A stretch of DNA of 64,000 bases from Lutraria lutraria (GCA_964023205.1 OZ026840.1:34885336-34949335); one strand, 5' to 3'. Shown: positions 38,501 through 46,435, counted from the first letter of the stretch. Numbers and translations are program-made. Notes: generated from the letters alone by a model not told the origin.

Positions 38501-39699
38501 TATATAATCCTAAATAAACAGGAACCACATTTAATGCCTGTAGTGGCTTTGACCTACTTTTCATTGACATGCAGTTGAACCAGGTTATGTCATCCCTAAA
38601 TAAACAAGAACCACATTTAATACCTGTACTTTCATACTACTTTTAAGAATAATAGAAAAATATTTCCCAAACTACCTATTTTGAATGAGCATATAACAGG
38701 AACACAAAAAGGAACTTGGTTGTATAAAGTTGGAACGTAGTTCGCGATTCATTTTTTAAAAAATTGCTATCTGCGTTCCAGTCTGCAGTTCGCGATTCAA
38801 ATTTTTTTTTCGGGAAATGCGAACTGAACGCAATTCGCAGTTAAAAGAAACGAATCGCGAACTGCGTTCCAACTTAATACAACCAAAGTAGTTACGCCTT
38901 AATTAATACATTTTATTGTTTATACATAGACTATCATGGACAAAGGTCTTCTCTCAAAAGGTGGAACCATCGTTCTGGACAATGCTTTGATGAACGGACA
39001 TACATACATGAAGGACACGAAGAATCCAATGGGACTTGAAATAAAAAAAATGTAACGAGTATTTGAAATCCAGGACCGATCTCCATCTGGTAACAAGATC
39101 ACAGTTTTACCTATCTTTAAAATGTCTCAATCTTGTATTACATATTGTGATCGTGCGTCAATTGGTTCATAAATAATAAGTGAAAAAATATTTAATACTT
39201 CATTTAGAGTTAAAAGAAAATGTTTTACTTTCTGTGATAATTTACGTACAGAACTGGACGGGGGATTAGTGGTCTAGTGACTACCGATTGAAATGTCGTG
39301 GGTGCCTCATCTCGGTTCTGACGTCCGATATTTCAGGGATAACTTACAGTGTACCCGTCCCCACTACCGAACCCAGTACTGTGTTTAGAAAACCACAGGA
39401 AACAGGTGAGGCGTGTACCGGTGATTTACACCGGACACAATATAAAGAACAATATTTTTTTTCGAAATTACACTAGGGATATAGATTCAGGGTTCTTCTG
39501 TATATTCTCTCTCAACTCTCTGGGGCGGCTCTAAAATGACCATAGATGTCAAATGAGCTGTTAAACAACAGATAAACAACCATAAACAGAACCGGAAGTG
39601 CCCTCGTAATAATGTTCTGTTGTTTTGTTTTAGGTCCTTGTCCCAATCCGTGATGGTGCAACGATCATACGTCGCAAACAGGACGTATATTACCAATGA
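17587..39699 (+). CDS. Caffeoyl-CoA O-methyltransferase-like (COMT-type) SAM-dependent methyltransferase, six exons
   Basis: Proposed exons: 17587-17706, 19366-19522, 21712-21921, 22706-22806, 23063-23221 and 39634-39699. Every junction is GT-AG and phases match (0,1,1,0,0), giving 813 nt, 270 residues, normal for the family. Visible motifs are the SAM-binding loop LEIGTFTG at about residues 109-116, an acidic CEFD at 135-138, the metal-binding segment FIDANKDGY (183-191) and MDN (212-214). The last exon encodes the family's C-terminal VPIRDG and IIRR signature. These match the cation-dependent class I O-methyltransferases, which transfer methyl from SAM to catechol-like hydroxyls; the substrate here is unknown. 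No signal peptide is seen, so it is probably cytosolic. The last intron is about 16.4 kb and contains a GPCR on the other strand and a second, frameshifted exon 5 (38930-39089). It is inferred, not shown, that exon 5 at 23063 splices to the exon at 39634. Exons 1-5 are secure. Confidence 0.85.
18104..18784 (+). mobile_element. Candidate solo LTR (or Pol II non-coding unit) with internal 140-bp repeats
   Basis: Begins TGTGCAGACG and ends TTCAAACTA, flanked by CATTT at 18099-18103 and 18785-18789. Inside are a CCAAT box (about 18164), a TATA box (CTTATAAAAG, 18193-18202) with a possible initiator TCAGTC about 27 bases on, and a polyadenylation signal AATAAA near 18762. From about 18287 to 18760 four direct units of about 95-143 bases recur, each with GGGACT, GATTGCGGCATATGTACCAT and later CAGTACCGGGTCGT. 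No protein frame. It lies in methyltransferase intron 1. The promoter and poly(A) architecture fits U3-R-U5; it ends in TA rather than CA, so the boundary is uncertain. Confidence 0.5.
19066..19320. mobile_element. Hairpin MITE in methyltransferase intron 1
   Basis: A near-perfect inverted repeat: 19218-19255 (GTTATCGTTCATATTTTGAA...) and 19278-19315, around a GC-rich loop. An outer pair (TTACAGTTTGTCCTAATTTC near 19068 and GAAATTAAGACAAACTGTAA near 19195) suggests a larger MITE. Confidence 0.65.
19523..21711. other. Methyltransferase intron 2
   Basis: Apart from the small hairpin at about 20.0 kb it is AT-rich and carries no recognisable gene. The minus-strand frame at 21209-21481 is AT-driven and has no family features. 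Confidence 0.6.
20012..20125. repeat. Small inverted-repeat element
   Basis: AGAGTGCATATTTTGGG at about 20018 pairs with CCCAAATATGCATTCT at about 20103, with partly complementary interior (TTCTTCGTAAAG / TTAGGAAGAA). About 100-base hairpin in methyltransferase intron 2. Confidence 0.55.
22365..22600 (-). repeat. tRNA-derived SINE, family B, copy 1
   Basis: Minus strand: CGTCGTGGCCAAATGAATAT head, CGGTGTGTTCGAATTCCACA B box (approximate), then a body with GGAAGTTATGTGGTTC, GGTTTTCCTCCATTG and AACCTTGGCTGTTGTGGCGA. Sister copy at 23325-23570. Confidence 0.7.
23325..23570 (-). repeat. tRNA-derived SINE, family B, copy 2
   Basis: Minus strand: CCATGGTCCAGTGGTTATAT (A box), then GTGAGTTCGAATCCCACC (perfect B-box type), then the same body as at 22.4 kb, ending AACCTTGGTTATAGGTGCGA. 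It lies 100 bases after methyltransferase exon 5. Confidence 0.75.
23585..23760. repeat. Possible pogo/mariner-like MITE fragment
   Basis: CACAGTAAACCTTCGATATA at about 23586 followed by AAGACCACATTCGG and GGTCTTAATACCGAGGCGGT resembles sequences near 50555-50600 and 58628-58710. One terminus is visible, the other is not. Confidence 0.4.
23923..25440. mobile_element. Foldback element with satellite-filled inverted arms
   Basis: Left arm 23923-24423 and right arm 24714-25440 are nearly exact reverse complements, with a 290-base centre. Outer ends are TACGGAATCCTGTTAGTG and its complement; the ends are consistent with a TA target duplication but this is ambiguous because TA is palindromic. The outer half of each arm is a dense array of CGATACGACAATGCGACAAC-type units in both orientations, GC-rich and far from the local base composition. 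The inner half is unique sequence. The right arm has about 226 extra bases of array. Open frames here are repeat artefacts (VVSRCR..., DNAIRQC...). No transposase is seen. Confidence 0.85.
25441..26617. other. Methyltransferase last-intron DNA between foldback element and GPCR
   Basis: No gene is seen. AT-rich, with a CAGTACTTTCAGTACTTTGA dyad near 26091-26110 whose motif recurs near 47918 and 6640. The GPCR stop codon region starts at 26618, so its 3' UTR must lie here. Confidence 0.5.
26618..28015 (-). CDS. Rhodopsin-like (class A) G-protein-coupled receptor, intronless, orphan
   Basis: Single open frame of 465 residues. The N-terminus has N-glycosylation sequons (NAT, NIT, NAT) and no signal peptide. 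Seven hydrophobic segments can be read at about 32-54, 68-90, 100-130, 150-172, 192-218, 388-412 and 428-447. Class A marks are LLNGAVV in TM1, the TM2 aspartate in SFTDLLVG, cysteines before TM3 and in extracellular loop 2, and NPIIY in TM7 followed by a basic helix 8. The usual DRY at the end of TM3 is replaced by HRF, and the TM6 CWxP region reads CLTP without the tryptophan. The third intracellular loop is very long (about 170 residues), polar and Ser/Thr/Lys rich, as in amine and peptide receptors. The subfamily cannot be assigned. It lies antisense inside the last methyltransferase intron. Confidence 0.9.
   Translation of the reverse strand: MNATECSFFQNITNATICDDNEPENEKTNSIVAGAMFTISAWIILLNGAVVICFAVSKDMKKNAMNAQVLSLSFTDLLVGFSSFVMALNYQIPSSFKSNGMCLTVFIFYGSALIASFYHIFCICLHRFVTVFFRLKSSSRHAGVTIRNTMIQVLIAWLVALIFGLIPPIVFGRWGSTLNVCSLKFLFQGRYSLALSIYAMSLLTPQIVINIMYLSIYLKLRHTWVKVETLRPPNTSQLNTTSTTRTNESVPKQLKIFHGPKFIESKTDNMLKVPQHQSINSTHSSEDNIQQLSAKIEKQEFSVLPEKRSAIKDNAILDSHANIPSCSRQTMDHDACHKLDSVDKSSNKVHFVKGNNLTRHSDRQPLGLQGGTTRSNRTQDSKHSKILVTVGLVLIFLNICLTPLITCFILENLQEDSLSRETKFLIVTFSIFNSGINPIIYAFRIKQLRQTIKRGCYVFINYFVN
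28016..29060. repeat. GPCR upstream DNA with a possible inverted-ended element
   Basis: AAGGCCCGTTCGATTGG at about 28390 is matched in reverse by CCAATCGAACCGGCCT near 29046-29061, enclosing about 670 bases without a gene. A block AAAGCACTGAGAGTACTGTC followed by GAACGAAGTTTACATGTGTT (28538-28577) recurs at 48083-48123. The region just above 28016 should hold the GPCR promoter; I see no convincing TATA box. Confidence 0.4.
29061..31300. other. No recognisable gene
   Basis: AT-rich last-intron DNA of the methyltransferase. Short frames only, with no family match that I can support. Confidence 0.5.
31330..31405 (-). repeat. tRNA-like sequence (SINE head or tRNA pseudogene)
   Basis: On the minus strand the 76-base segment begins GCTGGCACAATAGGTAGAGC (A-box-like) and ends GAGTTCAATTCCAGTCACC plus AGC, so the ends can pair GCTGG/CCAGC and the B box is degenerate. 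The anticodon arm does not fold into a normal stem. A functional tRNA is unlikely. Confidence 0.5.
31560..32795 (+). pseudogene. 3' end of a degraded LINE (C-terminal zinc-finger-like segment plus tail)
   Basis: At about 31795-31950 the plus strand reads [11 protein letters not shown], then [20 protein letters not shown], the cysteine-histidine segment found after the RT domain in CR1-like LINEs. Stops follow. The 3' flank includes a TATG-rich microsatellite and ends GGTGAAATAAGGATGTG + TTCTGTTCTG at 32763-32793, a typical tail. Confidence 0.65.
32265..32470. repeat. TATG/TGTATA-rich microsatellite
   Basis: Imperfect runs of TGTATG, TATATG and GTGTGTG units over about 200 bases within the LINE 3' region. 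Confidence 0.8.
32829..33206 (+). mobile_element. piggyBac-like MITE, copy 1 (TTAA ends, CRE and TATA inside)
   Basis: Bounded by TTAA at 32829-32832 and 33203-33206, with ends AGTCCCATAAT and TCATGGGGCA. Inside are a perfect cyclic-AMP response element TGACGTCA (33033-33040) and CTCTATATATTT a few bases on. The same sequence lies reversed at 56679-57042. The TTAA target is characteristic of piggyBac-type elements. Confidence 0.75.
33207..34466. other. AT-rich, no gene; ACAGAACAG short repeat
   Basis: Contains ACAGAACAGAACAGAACAG (about 33451-33470), a possible LINE-tail or microsatellite. Otherwise nothing recognisable. Confidence 0.45.
34545..35425 (-). pseudogene. Harbinger (PIF/HARBI1-like) transposase, broken, with one element end
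   Basis: Minus-strand frames, in order from 35400 to 34980, read [20 protein letters not shown], then NEVCEVY, then [24 protein letters not shown] and SNYKGFFSL. These are the HARBI1 order: ITLR.LA.G, EVCE, WQFPHC.GALDGKH, SGS.Y.NYKG.FS. Several stops and frameshifts interrupt it, and the first catalytic aspartate of GALDGKH is asparagine here. A probable terminus, TGCTGGCGTCACACTGTCC, starts at about 34545 directly after TTA, fitting the three-base TWA target of Harbinger. The other end was not located. Confidence 0.75.
35479..35540. repeat. Perfect 23-bp inverted repeat with a 16-base loop
   Basis: Arm 35479-35501 begins CTACAGATAAACTTCACAAC; arm 35518-35540 is its exact reverse complement. 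It would form a long stable hairpin. The arm contains the CTTCAC pentad that ends each minisatellite unit 350 bases downstream. Confidence 0.9.
35866..36035. repeat. GCTGCTGGGCTGCTAACTTCAC minisatellite (about 21-bp units and 11-bp sub-units)
   Basis: About 170 bases built from GCTGCTGGGCTGCTA, followed by either GGCTGCTGGGCTG or ACTTCAC. Markedly GC-richer than the flanks. A diverged single unit occurs at 35563-35585 (ACGCTGCTGGGCTGCCAACT). Confidence 0.9.
36140..36520 (+). CDS. Unrecognised intact 126-codon ORF, basic N-terminus and acidic C-terminus
   Basis: Uninterrupted frame beginning [20 protein letters not shown]. The middle is predicted helical with mixed charge ([38 protein letters not shown]); the end is an acidic tail ([15 protein letters not shown]). 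There is no signal peptide, membrane segment or cysteine-rich motif, and I match it to no family. Its length is high for AT-rich non-coding DNA and its codon use looks coding (GAA/GAT/AAA-rich but regular). A further open stretch ([20 protein letters not shown], about 36605-36727) lies downstream in another frame and ends KEIY, stop; no phase-compatible intron was found. It could be a small single-exon gene, or cargo of the nearby Harbinger remnant. Confidence 0.5.
   Translation: MSKKKFYKNNKNIRQLLAFLMEEDSNLTRNEAKDEVFENIRSAYRTILMNIFSSKHIWFDAMKRDPIYKAIKKTVCKLIDTEDYEEEEAVRYAILKRRFLFDKVLDSYTSPKLEEENDDENEDSDL
36728..38715. other. AT-rich, no gene; one short direct duplication
   Basis: No recognisable coding sequence. 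CCTAAATAAACAGGAACCAC at about 38508 recurs as CCTAAATAAACAAGAACCAC at about 38594, each followed by ATTTAATRCCTGTA, a local direct duplication. Confidence 0.55.
38716..38885. mobile_element. 170-bp MITE just upstream of the second exon 5
   Basis: Ends TTGGTTGTATAAAGTTGGAA and its imperfect complement (TTCCAACTTAATACAACCAA), with AGTTCGCGATTC internal dyads. Classic short hairpin MITE, ending 44 bases before the duplicated exon. Confidence 0.8.
38930..39089 (+). pseudogene. Second copy of methyltransferase exon 5 with a one-base frameshift
   Basis: This segment is colinear with exon 5 at 23063-23221: it starts after an AG, encodes [15 protein letters not shown], then LDNAL, HTYMKD, and ends at a GT donor at the equivalent codon. 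A run of eight A residues at about 39043-39050 has one extra base; the frame then reads into TAA. Dropping that base from the comparison puts CNEYLKSR in the same register as CNEYLNSR in exon 5. The MDN metal motif reads LDN here. It could be a decayed duplicate, an alternative exon, or an assembly error in a homopolymer. It lies about 545 bases before the terminal exon at 39634, whose phase fits it equally well. Confidence 0.75.
39258..39450 (+). repeat. tRNA-derived SINE, family D, copy 2
   Basis: Head GGGATTAGTGGTCTAGTGAC, B-box-like CTCGGTTCTGACGTCC, tail CCAGTACTGTGTTTAGAAAA and CCGGTGATTTACACCGG. It matches 11205-11403 reversed and lies between the second exon 5 and the terminal exon. 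Confidence 0.7.
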
Positions 39700-40785
39700 A
39701 TCAAGGATCTTGACAAAAGATACTCAATCTTGGTCAAGACGAGGCTCCATTGTTTCTATACCCTTATAAATCTCACTGAAAAAAACACATAATGTGTATA
39801 ATTATGTAGAGATGATTGATTAATCACATGAATTGGGTTTCCTACAAATTTGTATGTATTAATTGTCATTGACTAAACTTCATTCCAATTATATGTTGTG
39901 GTTGAAATATATTTCTGATTTTATCTTAACAAAGAATGGGCAGGCCTTAGGCAAAGGCTAGTACTCATGCTAATCAGACAAATCAAGAGATAAAACTGAT
40001 GGAGTTACTAATACAATACAAATATTACATACCCAGGCAACCAGTTAAATGCAACCACTAACTTTAGAAACATAGTTGGTGAGTCTATGAGTTTCTTTTA
40101 AGTATCAAAGTGATGACAATTAATATGCAAGACAACAAGTTAGAGGTGGCTGATATTCATAACTTACATTGAAATCAAAAACAAACACGGAACCAACAAT
40201 CGTTCTTGAATTAATTCGAAAGGCGTCAAGATGACCAATCACAAATAAATCAAGCCTGATATGGTATGAACATACCTCCCTGCGCTAAAGGTCTATCCAA
40301 TTAACTGCAATAAATACACACAACTTGGGAAAAACAAGATAATCGGTGATAACTGGTTGAAAATCCTTCAGCACAACACAATAAATGACTTATTAATCTA
40401 GAGACTGTTCAAAGTGACGGAACTACCAATTATGAATAACAACATTAAAAACATGTTGAAATATCGGTCGATTCAGAACCAAGATATAAATTTATACATT
40501 GATGATACAATTACGTTATACTATTCAATGATTTGTAAACTAACAAACTGTCTTTTGTAATTAATTATGTCTTGAAATGTTACCGACTTAAGTTCTATGA
40601 GAAGTTCATACGAGGGGGTTATCAATATTGATTCTAGCAGCACGTTTTTGGAATTTAAGGACACTCCAAATTACTCCAAATATAGTGCAACAATAATTGA
40701 TATAATGTACTATATAAGCATTAAAGTACATTTGTATGTAAATTCAAATGATTTTTTTATTAAAATAAGGACTGTTACACTTTTT
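39700..40785. other. Downstream of the methyltransferase; no gene seen
   Basis: The 3' UTR must begin at 39700; no strong AATAAA is seen within 150 bases. Otherwise AT-rich DNA without recognisable coding sequence. Confidence 0.5.
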
Positions 40786-40789
40786 TGAT

Positions 40790-41240
40790 GTTTGTTTGAC
40801 TTGAAATTTCCAGCTTAAGGTAGTTCGCGGTGTTGCTTGGTCAAAAAGAAAGTTTGTTAAAATGGCATGAATTGGCAACAATGTTTTGCCGTGAACAGAA
40901 ATGTATGTATTATCTGCAAACATGTCAATAGAAAAAATATATAGACAGGCCAAAGTACAAAACCTTGGGTCACACCTACAGTGCTTATTTGAGCGTCAGA
41001 CAGATTATTTAATACACAGTTTCTGTGAACAATTAGTCAAGTATGACCTAATCCAGTGAACTGTTGTATCACTGAAGTGATAGAGTCAGTTTATCTAACA
41101 AAATAGAATGATTTTCAAGATAAAAAACTTTTGTTAAAAAGGAAATTGATGATATTTATCATTAACAGCGGTTATCCAGTCTTCTATTATTCTTGTCAGT
41201 GACGTTTCACATGAATGGTTTGGTCGAAATATAGATGGTT
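40790..41240 (-). pseudogene. CR1-like LINE reverse-transcriptase fragment
   Basis: The minus strand holds FRPNHSCETSLTRIIEDWIT (about 41165-41230), matching the S-C-ETALTR..DDW box of CR1/L2-type RTs. Further on, with frameshifts, are HWIRSYLTN and MFADNTYISVHG, a diverged MFADDT catalytic box with the second aspartate replaced by asparagine. Non-functional. Confidence 0.8.
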
Positions 41241-41314
41241 TATAATGCAAAAGTTTGACCTGAAGGAACATCTTAATATGATTTCTGATGATAATGGCAG
41301 TATCGAGATATGTC

Positions 41315-41530
41315 TTTAAATAATGTGGAATCATTAATTTTCGTTGGAGATTTAATTTCGTTGATTTCGTGGGTCGGCCCGTCCACGAAATCAAATCCCC
41401 ATGAATTTAAATGCAGAGACAATGGATTTATTTTTCAAAAATCAAAATCCACGAATTTATATCCCAATGAAATAGCCATTTTCAGTAAAAGCCACTAAAA
41501 TTGACTGATTTGGTTGGACCCTTTTAATAA
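41315..41530 (-). mobile_element. MITE family M1, copy 1
   Basis: Shares CACGAATTTATATCCC / GGATTTTGATTTTTGAAAA, CATTTAAATTCATGGGGATT and CCGACCCACGAAATCAACGA with copies at 57600-57802 and 59398-59560. The end TTAATTTTCGTTGG.GATTTAA is inverted-repeat-like. Confidence 0.7.
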
Positions 41531-42382
41531 CAGTATTTTTTGCGGTTTTGAATTTGTCTGGGAATTCAGAGTTGCTAATACTGAAAATGATTATTTTGGC
41601 TAGGGGCTTTGAAATTATTCTTTATCTCATTATTGGTGTTGTCAGCTGGACAAACATTGCGTGTCATCAGTCAGTTCCAATGCTCACTGTATCCAGTATG
41701 TTAATGTTTACTATGTTTATGTCTATTCTTCCGCTTATGCGATCGAGAATTCCATCACTTAATTTACGTTATGAGCAAAGTACTGACTTATAAAATGTTT
41801 ATTGCAAATATTTGACCACAGGTAAACACTGGCAAAAATACGTCTTGACCAGAAAGAACGGCACAGATCATAACCACATAAAATACAAAATGTACATTGC
41901 TTTATAAAGGACTTCTTTATTAATTCACGGCTTCGCCATATGGAAGATACGAGTGTTAACCTAAATTTAGACAGATATCTTTATTACACCGCGAAACACG
42001 AATCAATATATGTTTTTACTACTTGTAAGTAAATTAACCATTACTTCCAGTTCTTTTCATTATCTTACTGATGTCATGGGTGGATTAACCGTGCGCGTAA
42101 TATATAATGATGTAAAGGTTTTCGTCTCCATTCGAAATGTTTACTTGTGCTATAATACAGGCATTCACGCATTTAGTGCTTTAGCTTTTAAACCTCTGCA
42201 TTAATATTTACGATTTCACCATAGCGAAAGATACAAATGTGAACTTTCATTTAAGACGGACCTCATGAAGCAATGTGTTTTCACCATATTACATGAATTC
42301 ATGAATTCTATCATATGTTTTCATTGTGAGCGGAAAGTACAGATTTAGATACATTTGTATATCATAAACAATTCGACATACA

Positions 42383-45300
42383 ATGGAATTTCGGCGTAAA
42401 TATAAGGTACTACCGGTGTTACTGGCATGTTTGGCGGTGATATTAATTTGCTATCTAGGTAAGTTATTTTTTGGTGTTGTTTTAATGCACACAAAATATC
42501 GTCGCCACTAGAATATGGAAGAAGTAGCTTATGGGTAATGTCACAGCCAGTTTGGGGCAGGCCTGTTCCTGACCATGATTAGATGATTAATACAACCATA
42601 ACGATATACAACTTAAATCATAACCTGTTTAGATGCAGGGGTACAACGTTGGTAATTTTGCTTTATGTTATTCAATTTGAGACTTTCAATTTTGATAATC
42701 GTAGACAGACTACAAGGCCAAGTGTTATTGTAAAGTTCTTGCACGACTGTATCTGATTTAACATTGTTTGTTTGTTTGTTTGAGTTTTACGCCCCTTGTC
42801 ATATGAGGCGGACAGTTCACCTTACCATCGTTCCTGGGAAGAACCAGTACTTGACTCCCATCCTCCGTAAGCAACTGCCTACTTTCTCACATAAAGAAAC
42901 ATGGTCGGTAGCGGGTCTCAACACACGATCCTCTATCAGTGAGAGGTTATTTGAAGTCAGCGGCTTTAACCACTCGACCACGGAGGCGGGTCGTATCTGA
43001 ATTAAGAATATTAGTGTTTTCTTTAGATGGTTATATAATTCCTGATTATTAGGGTATTATGCGTAGAAACATACATGGAATAATGCTTTCATTTAAAGTT
43101 GTACTTTGTTCTGCGATTTTATTAGTTGTTCTCGTGGAATTTTTGCTTCCCGTTTCTATAATTGTTTTGGGCAAATTTCTTACATTTAGTGTTTGTTTTG
43201 CAAGTAATTCTTCCAGCCATTTAGTTCGTGTGGTTTGCTCTGAGACTGTTATGTAGATTCAATGAGCTACGTTGTAGAGGGATCTATAGTCTTTATGTGT
43301 TTAAGGTGGCATATATACTATAGCTGGCCATATATATACATGTACATAGTATTATATAATACAGTACATAAACCGTGATTCCGCGCACTTCCATTTCAAT
43401 TGACTAACACCTGAACATGCAGTAAATCTCAATAGTATGACTAGCTATCAGACAAAAGTAGACTTAATATCAAATTGGTATCATAACCAATTTCATTATA
43501 TGGTGGACATATTGACAACTGGCCTCATTAATAAGGTTGACTTATCAATGAAGAGGATGTCATGTGAAGATTTATTGTTTTTTAGTTAATTTTAAACTTA
43601 ATTAGTTATTTTACATCGATTGTAGAGCAAGTTCCTATAACTTATATTAACTACCCTCGATGACTGCTTCCTGGATACTGACCAGTACTCGCACCGAAAG
43701 AAGGAATTGTGAAAGTTTCGGTCAAATTCCGCCACTGACGGGATTCGAACCCGCAACCACCGGGATAGGAGTCCGACGCTCTACCCCTACACCACTGTTC
43801 CTCCCTACCTGTTGTACTTCATTTTTTGTTATTATTCTTTGCAGGGTTAATGGAGAATGTCGTTTCCAAGCATGTAAAGGTCGGTAATTTAACGCTACAA
43901 ACTTTATCTTATTATTGTTCCGAAAACTGTCAAATCTGAATCTGGGACCTATCTACCCCTTAGCTATAGTGACCTTGACCCCAAAGATTCCAAGTACAAT
44001 TGCAGGCCATGTCTCCATAACAACTTACTATATACTATTATTTGGATGCAACAATTTAATATTAAGTTATCGAACGGAACCCAATTGTTACACGTTTTCG
44101 CCTGTTCGACCAAAATTTAAATCCAACTTAATAGCCCTTTCGGAACACGTCGGTCATCTAATTAGGCGTAATCGATTGAGGCGTACCGAATGTCTAACAC
44201 CGGTGACCAGGCTTTTCAACATTTGGGTCGCTTATATAGAGGGGAGGCCGCACGTTTCAACACTACAAGGACACCAGCTTTAGGTTCTCATTAGTTCGTG
44301 TGTTCTTATTTTCAGTTTGAGATATCAAGACGACATGAGCAGTTGTACGATGTAGATAATCAGAATATTGACGAGTCAGCGAAATATGTGATCAAAGACA
44401 CGACACAGATGTTGAGAATAAACACCGTAAAATCAGTATGTAAAGCACACCCAGGATTGTCTTCGCTGAAATTTCCAGTGCAAGGCATACTTTACGATAA
44501 TGATCGTCCTTTTTATTATTGCAATGTGGCGAAGCTTGGATCCACATTCCATAAGGAATTACTTCCTCTGGTTTTAAAGAGTTCTGGTATTAACAAAAAA
44601 TCTAATCCGGAGCTGCAGATACCAGATCCTGTGTTTTCATATCTGACAGTTGGAGATCCATACAACCGCTTACTCTCAGCTTATAAGAACAAACTTCTTA
44701 AACCGGATATTAAGATGTGGGACGCCCTTGGAAAACAAATCGTACGAGTTGTTAGAAAAGATGAGATTAAGGAGGAATCAGGTTATGATGTAACATTCAG
44801 AGAAGTAGTTCAGTACGTTGTGAATTATCATGAAAAACAACTACGGTCGTACATTGATCATCATTTACAATCCATTCATAAATTGTGTAATCCATGTAAG
44901 ATAAGATTCGACTTTATCGGGAAAACTGATACTTTGTCAGATGATCTTGTCGATTTGTTTGACACTTTGAAACAAAATGGAATTGTCAAGAAAGATGTAC
45001 CTATTTCTACACATATAGATGACGTTGTTGCTCACCAGAAACCCCTGTATGGTTCTGCCTTCGATCTTTTTCAGGCTGTTAAAAAGTATCCAAACATGTC
45101 AACTTATAATCTCTTTCTTAGACATTGGTCAACATATCATATGGCAGGGACAATCTTGAATCAATACGAAATGCCATTCTCGGAAACTGCCGTGAAAACT
45201 GTTACTCAAAAACAGTATAAAGATGCTTTTACTGATGCTATTGCTAAGAGCGAAGACAGTAAGGAACAACTTAAATTACAACGCCAGGAAGCATTGATTC

Positions 45301-45473
45301 AAGCTTATAGAACAATACCTCTTCCACTGATGTACAGACTGAGGGAATATTTGAAGACAGACTGCTTCCTGTTTTCCTATGACGACAAACCCGACTATCT
45401 ATTCAACAGATACAGCAATGACTCTTTTACCCATGTATATATAAAAGGTATTGATCTATCTATTGTACGTTAG
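42383..45473 (+). CDS. Carbohydrate sulfotransferase (Sulfotransfer_2 family), type II Golgi protein, three exons
   Basis: Exons 42383-42458, 43845-43879 and 44316-45473 join in phases 1 and 0 to give 422 residues. Exon 1 encodes a short basic tail (MEFRRKYK) followed by a hydrophobic signal anchor, LPVLLACLAVILICYL, typical of Golgi type II enzymes. Exon 3 has the 5'-PAPS-binding strand YCNVAKLGST (about 105-114), the 3'-phosphate motif TVGDPYNRLLSAY (about 148-160), TFREVVQYVV and the CNPC..IRFDFIGK segment. All belong to the HNK-1/chondroitin/dermatan sulfotransferase superfamily, which moves sulfate from PAPS to glycans. Compared with the family the motif-1 loop is shortened and the arginine of the usual RDP is glycine (GDP), so activity is uncertain. 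Exon 2 is only 35 nt and lies just after a SINE. The long exon 3 and family match are strong; the first two exons rest on phase and splice sites. Confidence 0.88.
42780..42996 (-). repeat. tRNA-derived SINE, family C, copy 2
   Basis: Minus strand: CTCCGTGGTCGAGTGGTTAA (A box) then GTGTGTTGAGACCC (degenerate B box), body GTTGCTTACGGAGGATGGGA, ending beside a TTTGTTTG run at 42767. It lies in intron 1 of the sulfotransferase gene. Confidence 0.75.
43575..43803 (-). repeat. tRNA-derived SINE, family A, copy 1
   Basis: Minus strand head ACAGTGGTGTAGGGGTAGAG (A box) and GCGGGTTCGAATCCCGTC (perfect B box), then a body (CCAGTATCCAGGAAGCAGTC region) and TTACATCGATTGTAGAGCAA near the 3' end. It ends 41 bases before the 35-nt exon 2 of the sulfotransferase gene. 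A frame through it is a repeat artefact. Confidence 0.85.
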
Positions 45474-46435
45474 GGTTTTCGAATGAAAATTTGCAAATAA
45501 TCACCTTGGTGATTAAATTAGATGTAAAAGAATGCTGCGAAAAGGAATCCAAATTTCTCTTAAGTAAGTCTGGATTTTTGTTGTTACTTCATTGCCTAAG
45601 AAGATTTCTGATCTATCAGATTCTGACCGCAATGCTCATTTCAAGAAATGACATGGTAGAATAATATTAGATGCTCTCAGTAAAAAAATGGTTCTAGATA
45701 AAAAAAGGCCGGGCTCATTTTGTTCATATTGTTCACATCTTTTTTGTGATGATTTTAGAGTATAAACGATAATTTATGAAGGACATACAATTTCTACTGA
45801 CTGAAAAGAATTAATTAATTGCTATATTACACTGAAATTTCATGGTGATCTTTATTACCTAAGTTGATCTTTTGCATAGATTTTGCTGTAACATGCATGG
45901 GATATAACTTAACAATTACAATTATAAAGTACAGTATAAAACTGCGGGAAGTAATAATTTTCCTATGGCCTACTTTATCGACTTATTATAATGATCGTAT
46001 GTATTGTGTAGTATATCTTCCTAAACAGTCGTGGATGACATGATTTAAGTTATTCTCATGTAAGGACCTTGACAATGTAATTCTTCAAACATATGTTAAA
46101 TATTCTCAGTAAAAATGTCATCATGTACATACATGTATGTATATATAAGTGTAAATCTTCCTCTTTTGCTTTTCTAGTACAATGCGGTTAGACCATGTTT
46201 TATAATTCACTAGTAAACACTTTATAATATGTCTATATTTACTTGTCTATGTTTTATATGTTTCATTGTATATATGTATGCAAGTTAATATGTGGCTCAC
46301 GTGGACCTGAGAACCTAATGAATCAGAAATAAACTCTCTTTTGTATAATGGCAATACAATATTATATGACAAACACTGAATTGTGGACATACGAATAATA
46401 TAATGCAAGTAAAAACGCGGTAATTAAGTATTGTT
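45474..46435. other. 3' flank of sulfotransferase; no gene seen
   Basis: AT-rich. An AATAAA-type signal is not obvious in the first 100 bases after the stop; candidate AATAAAC lies near 46329. Nothing else recognised. Confidence 0.45.

Noticed and set aside
42010..42204. 64-codon frame upstream of the sulfotransferase
   Set aside because: No homology or phase link to exon 1; composition looks like chance.
43660..43887. 75-codon frame beginning [16 protein letters not shown] and its twin at 52633-53109
   Set aside because: Both are translations of the same SINE family A; the second also reads through symporter exon 13.
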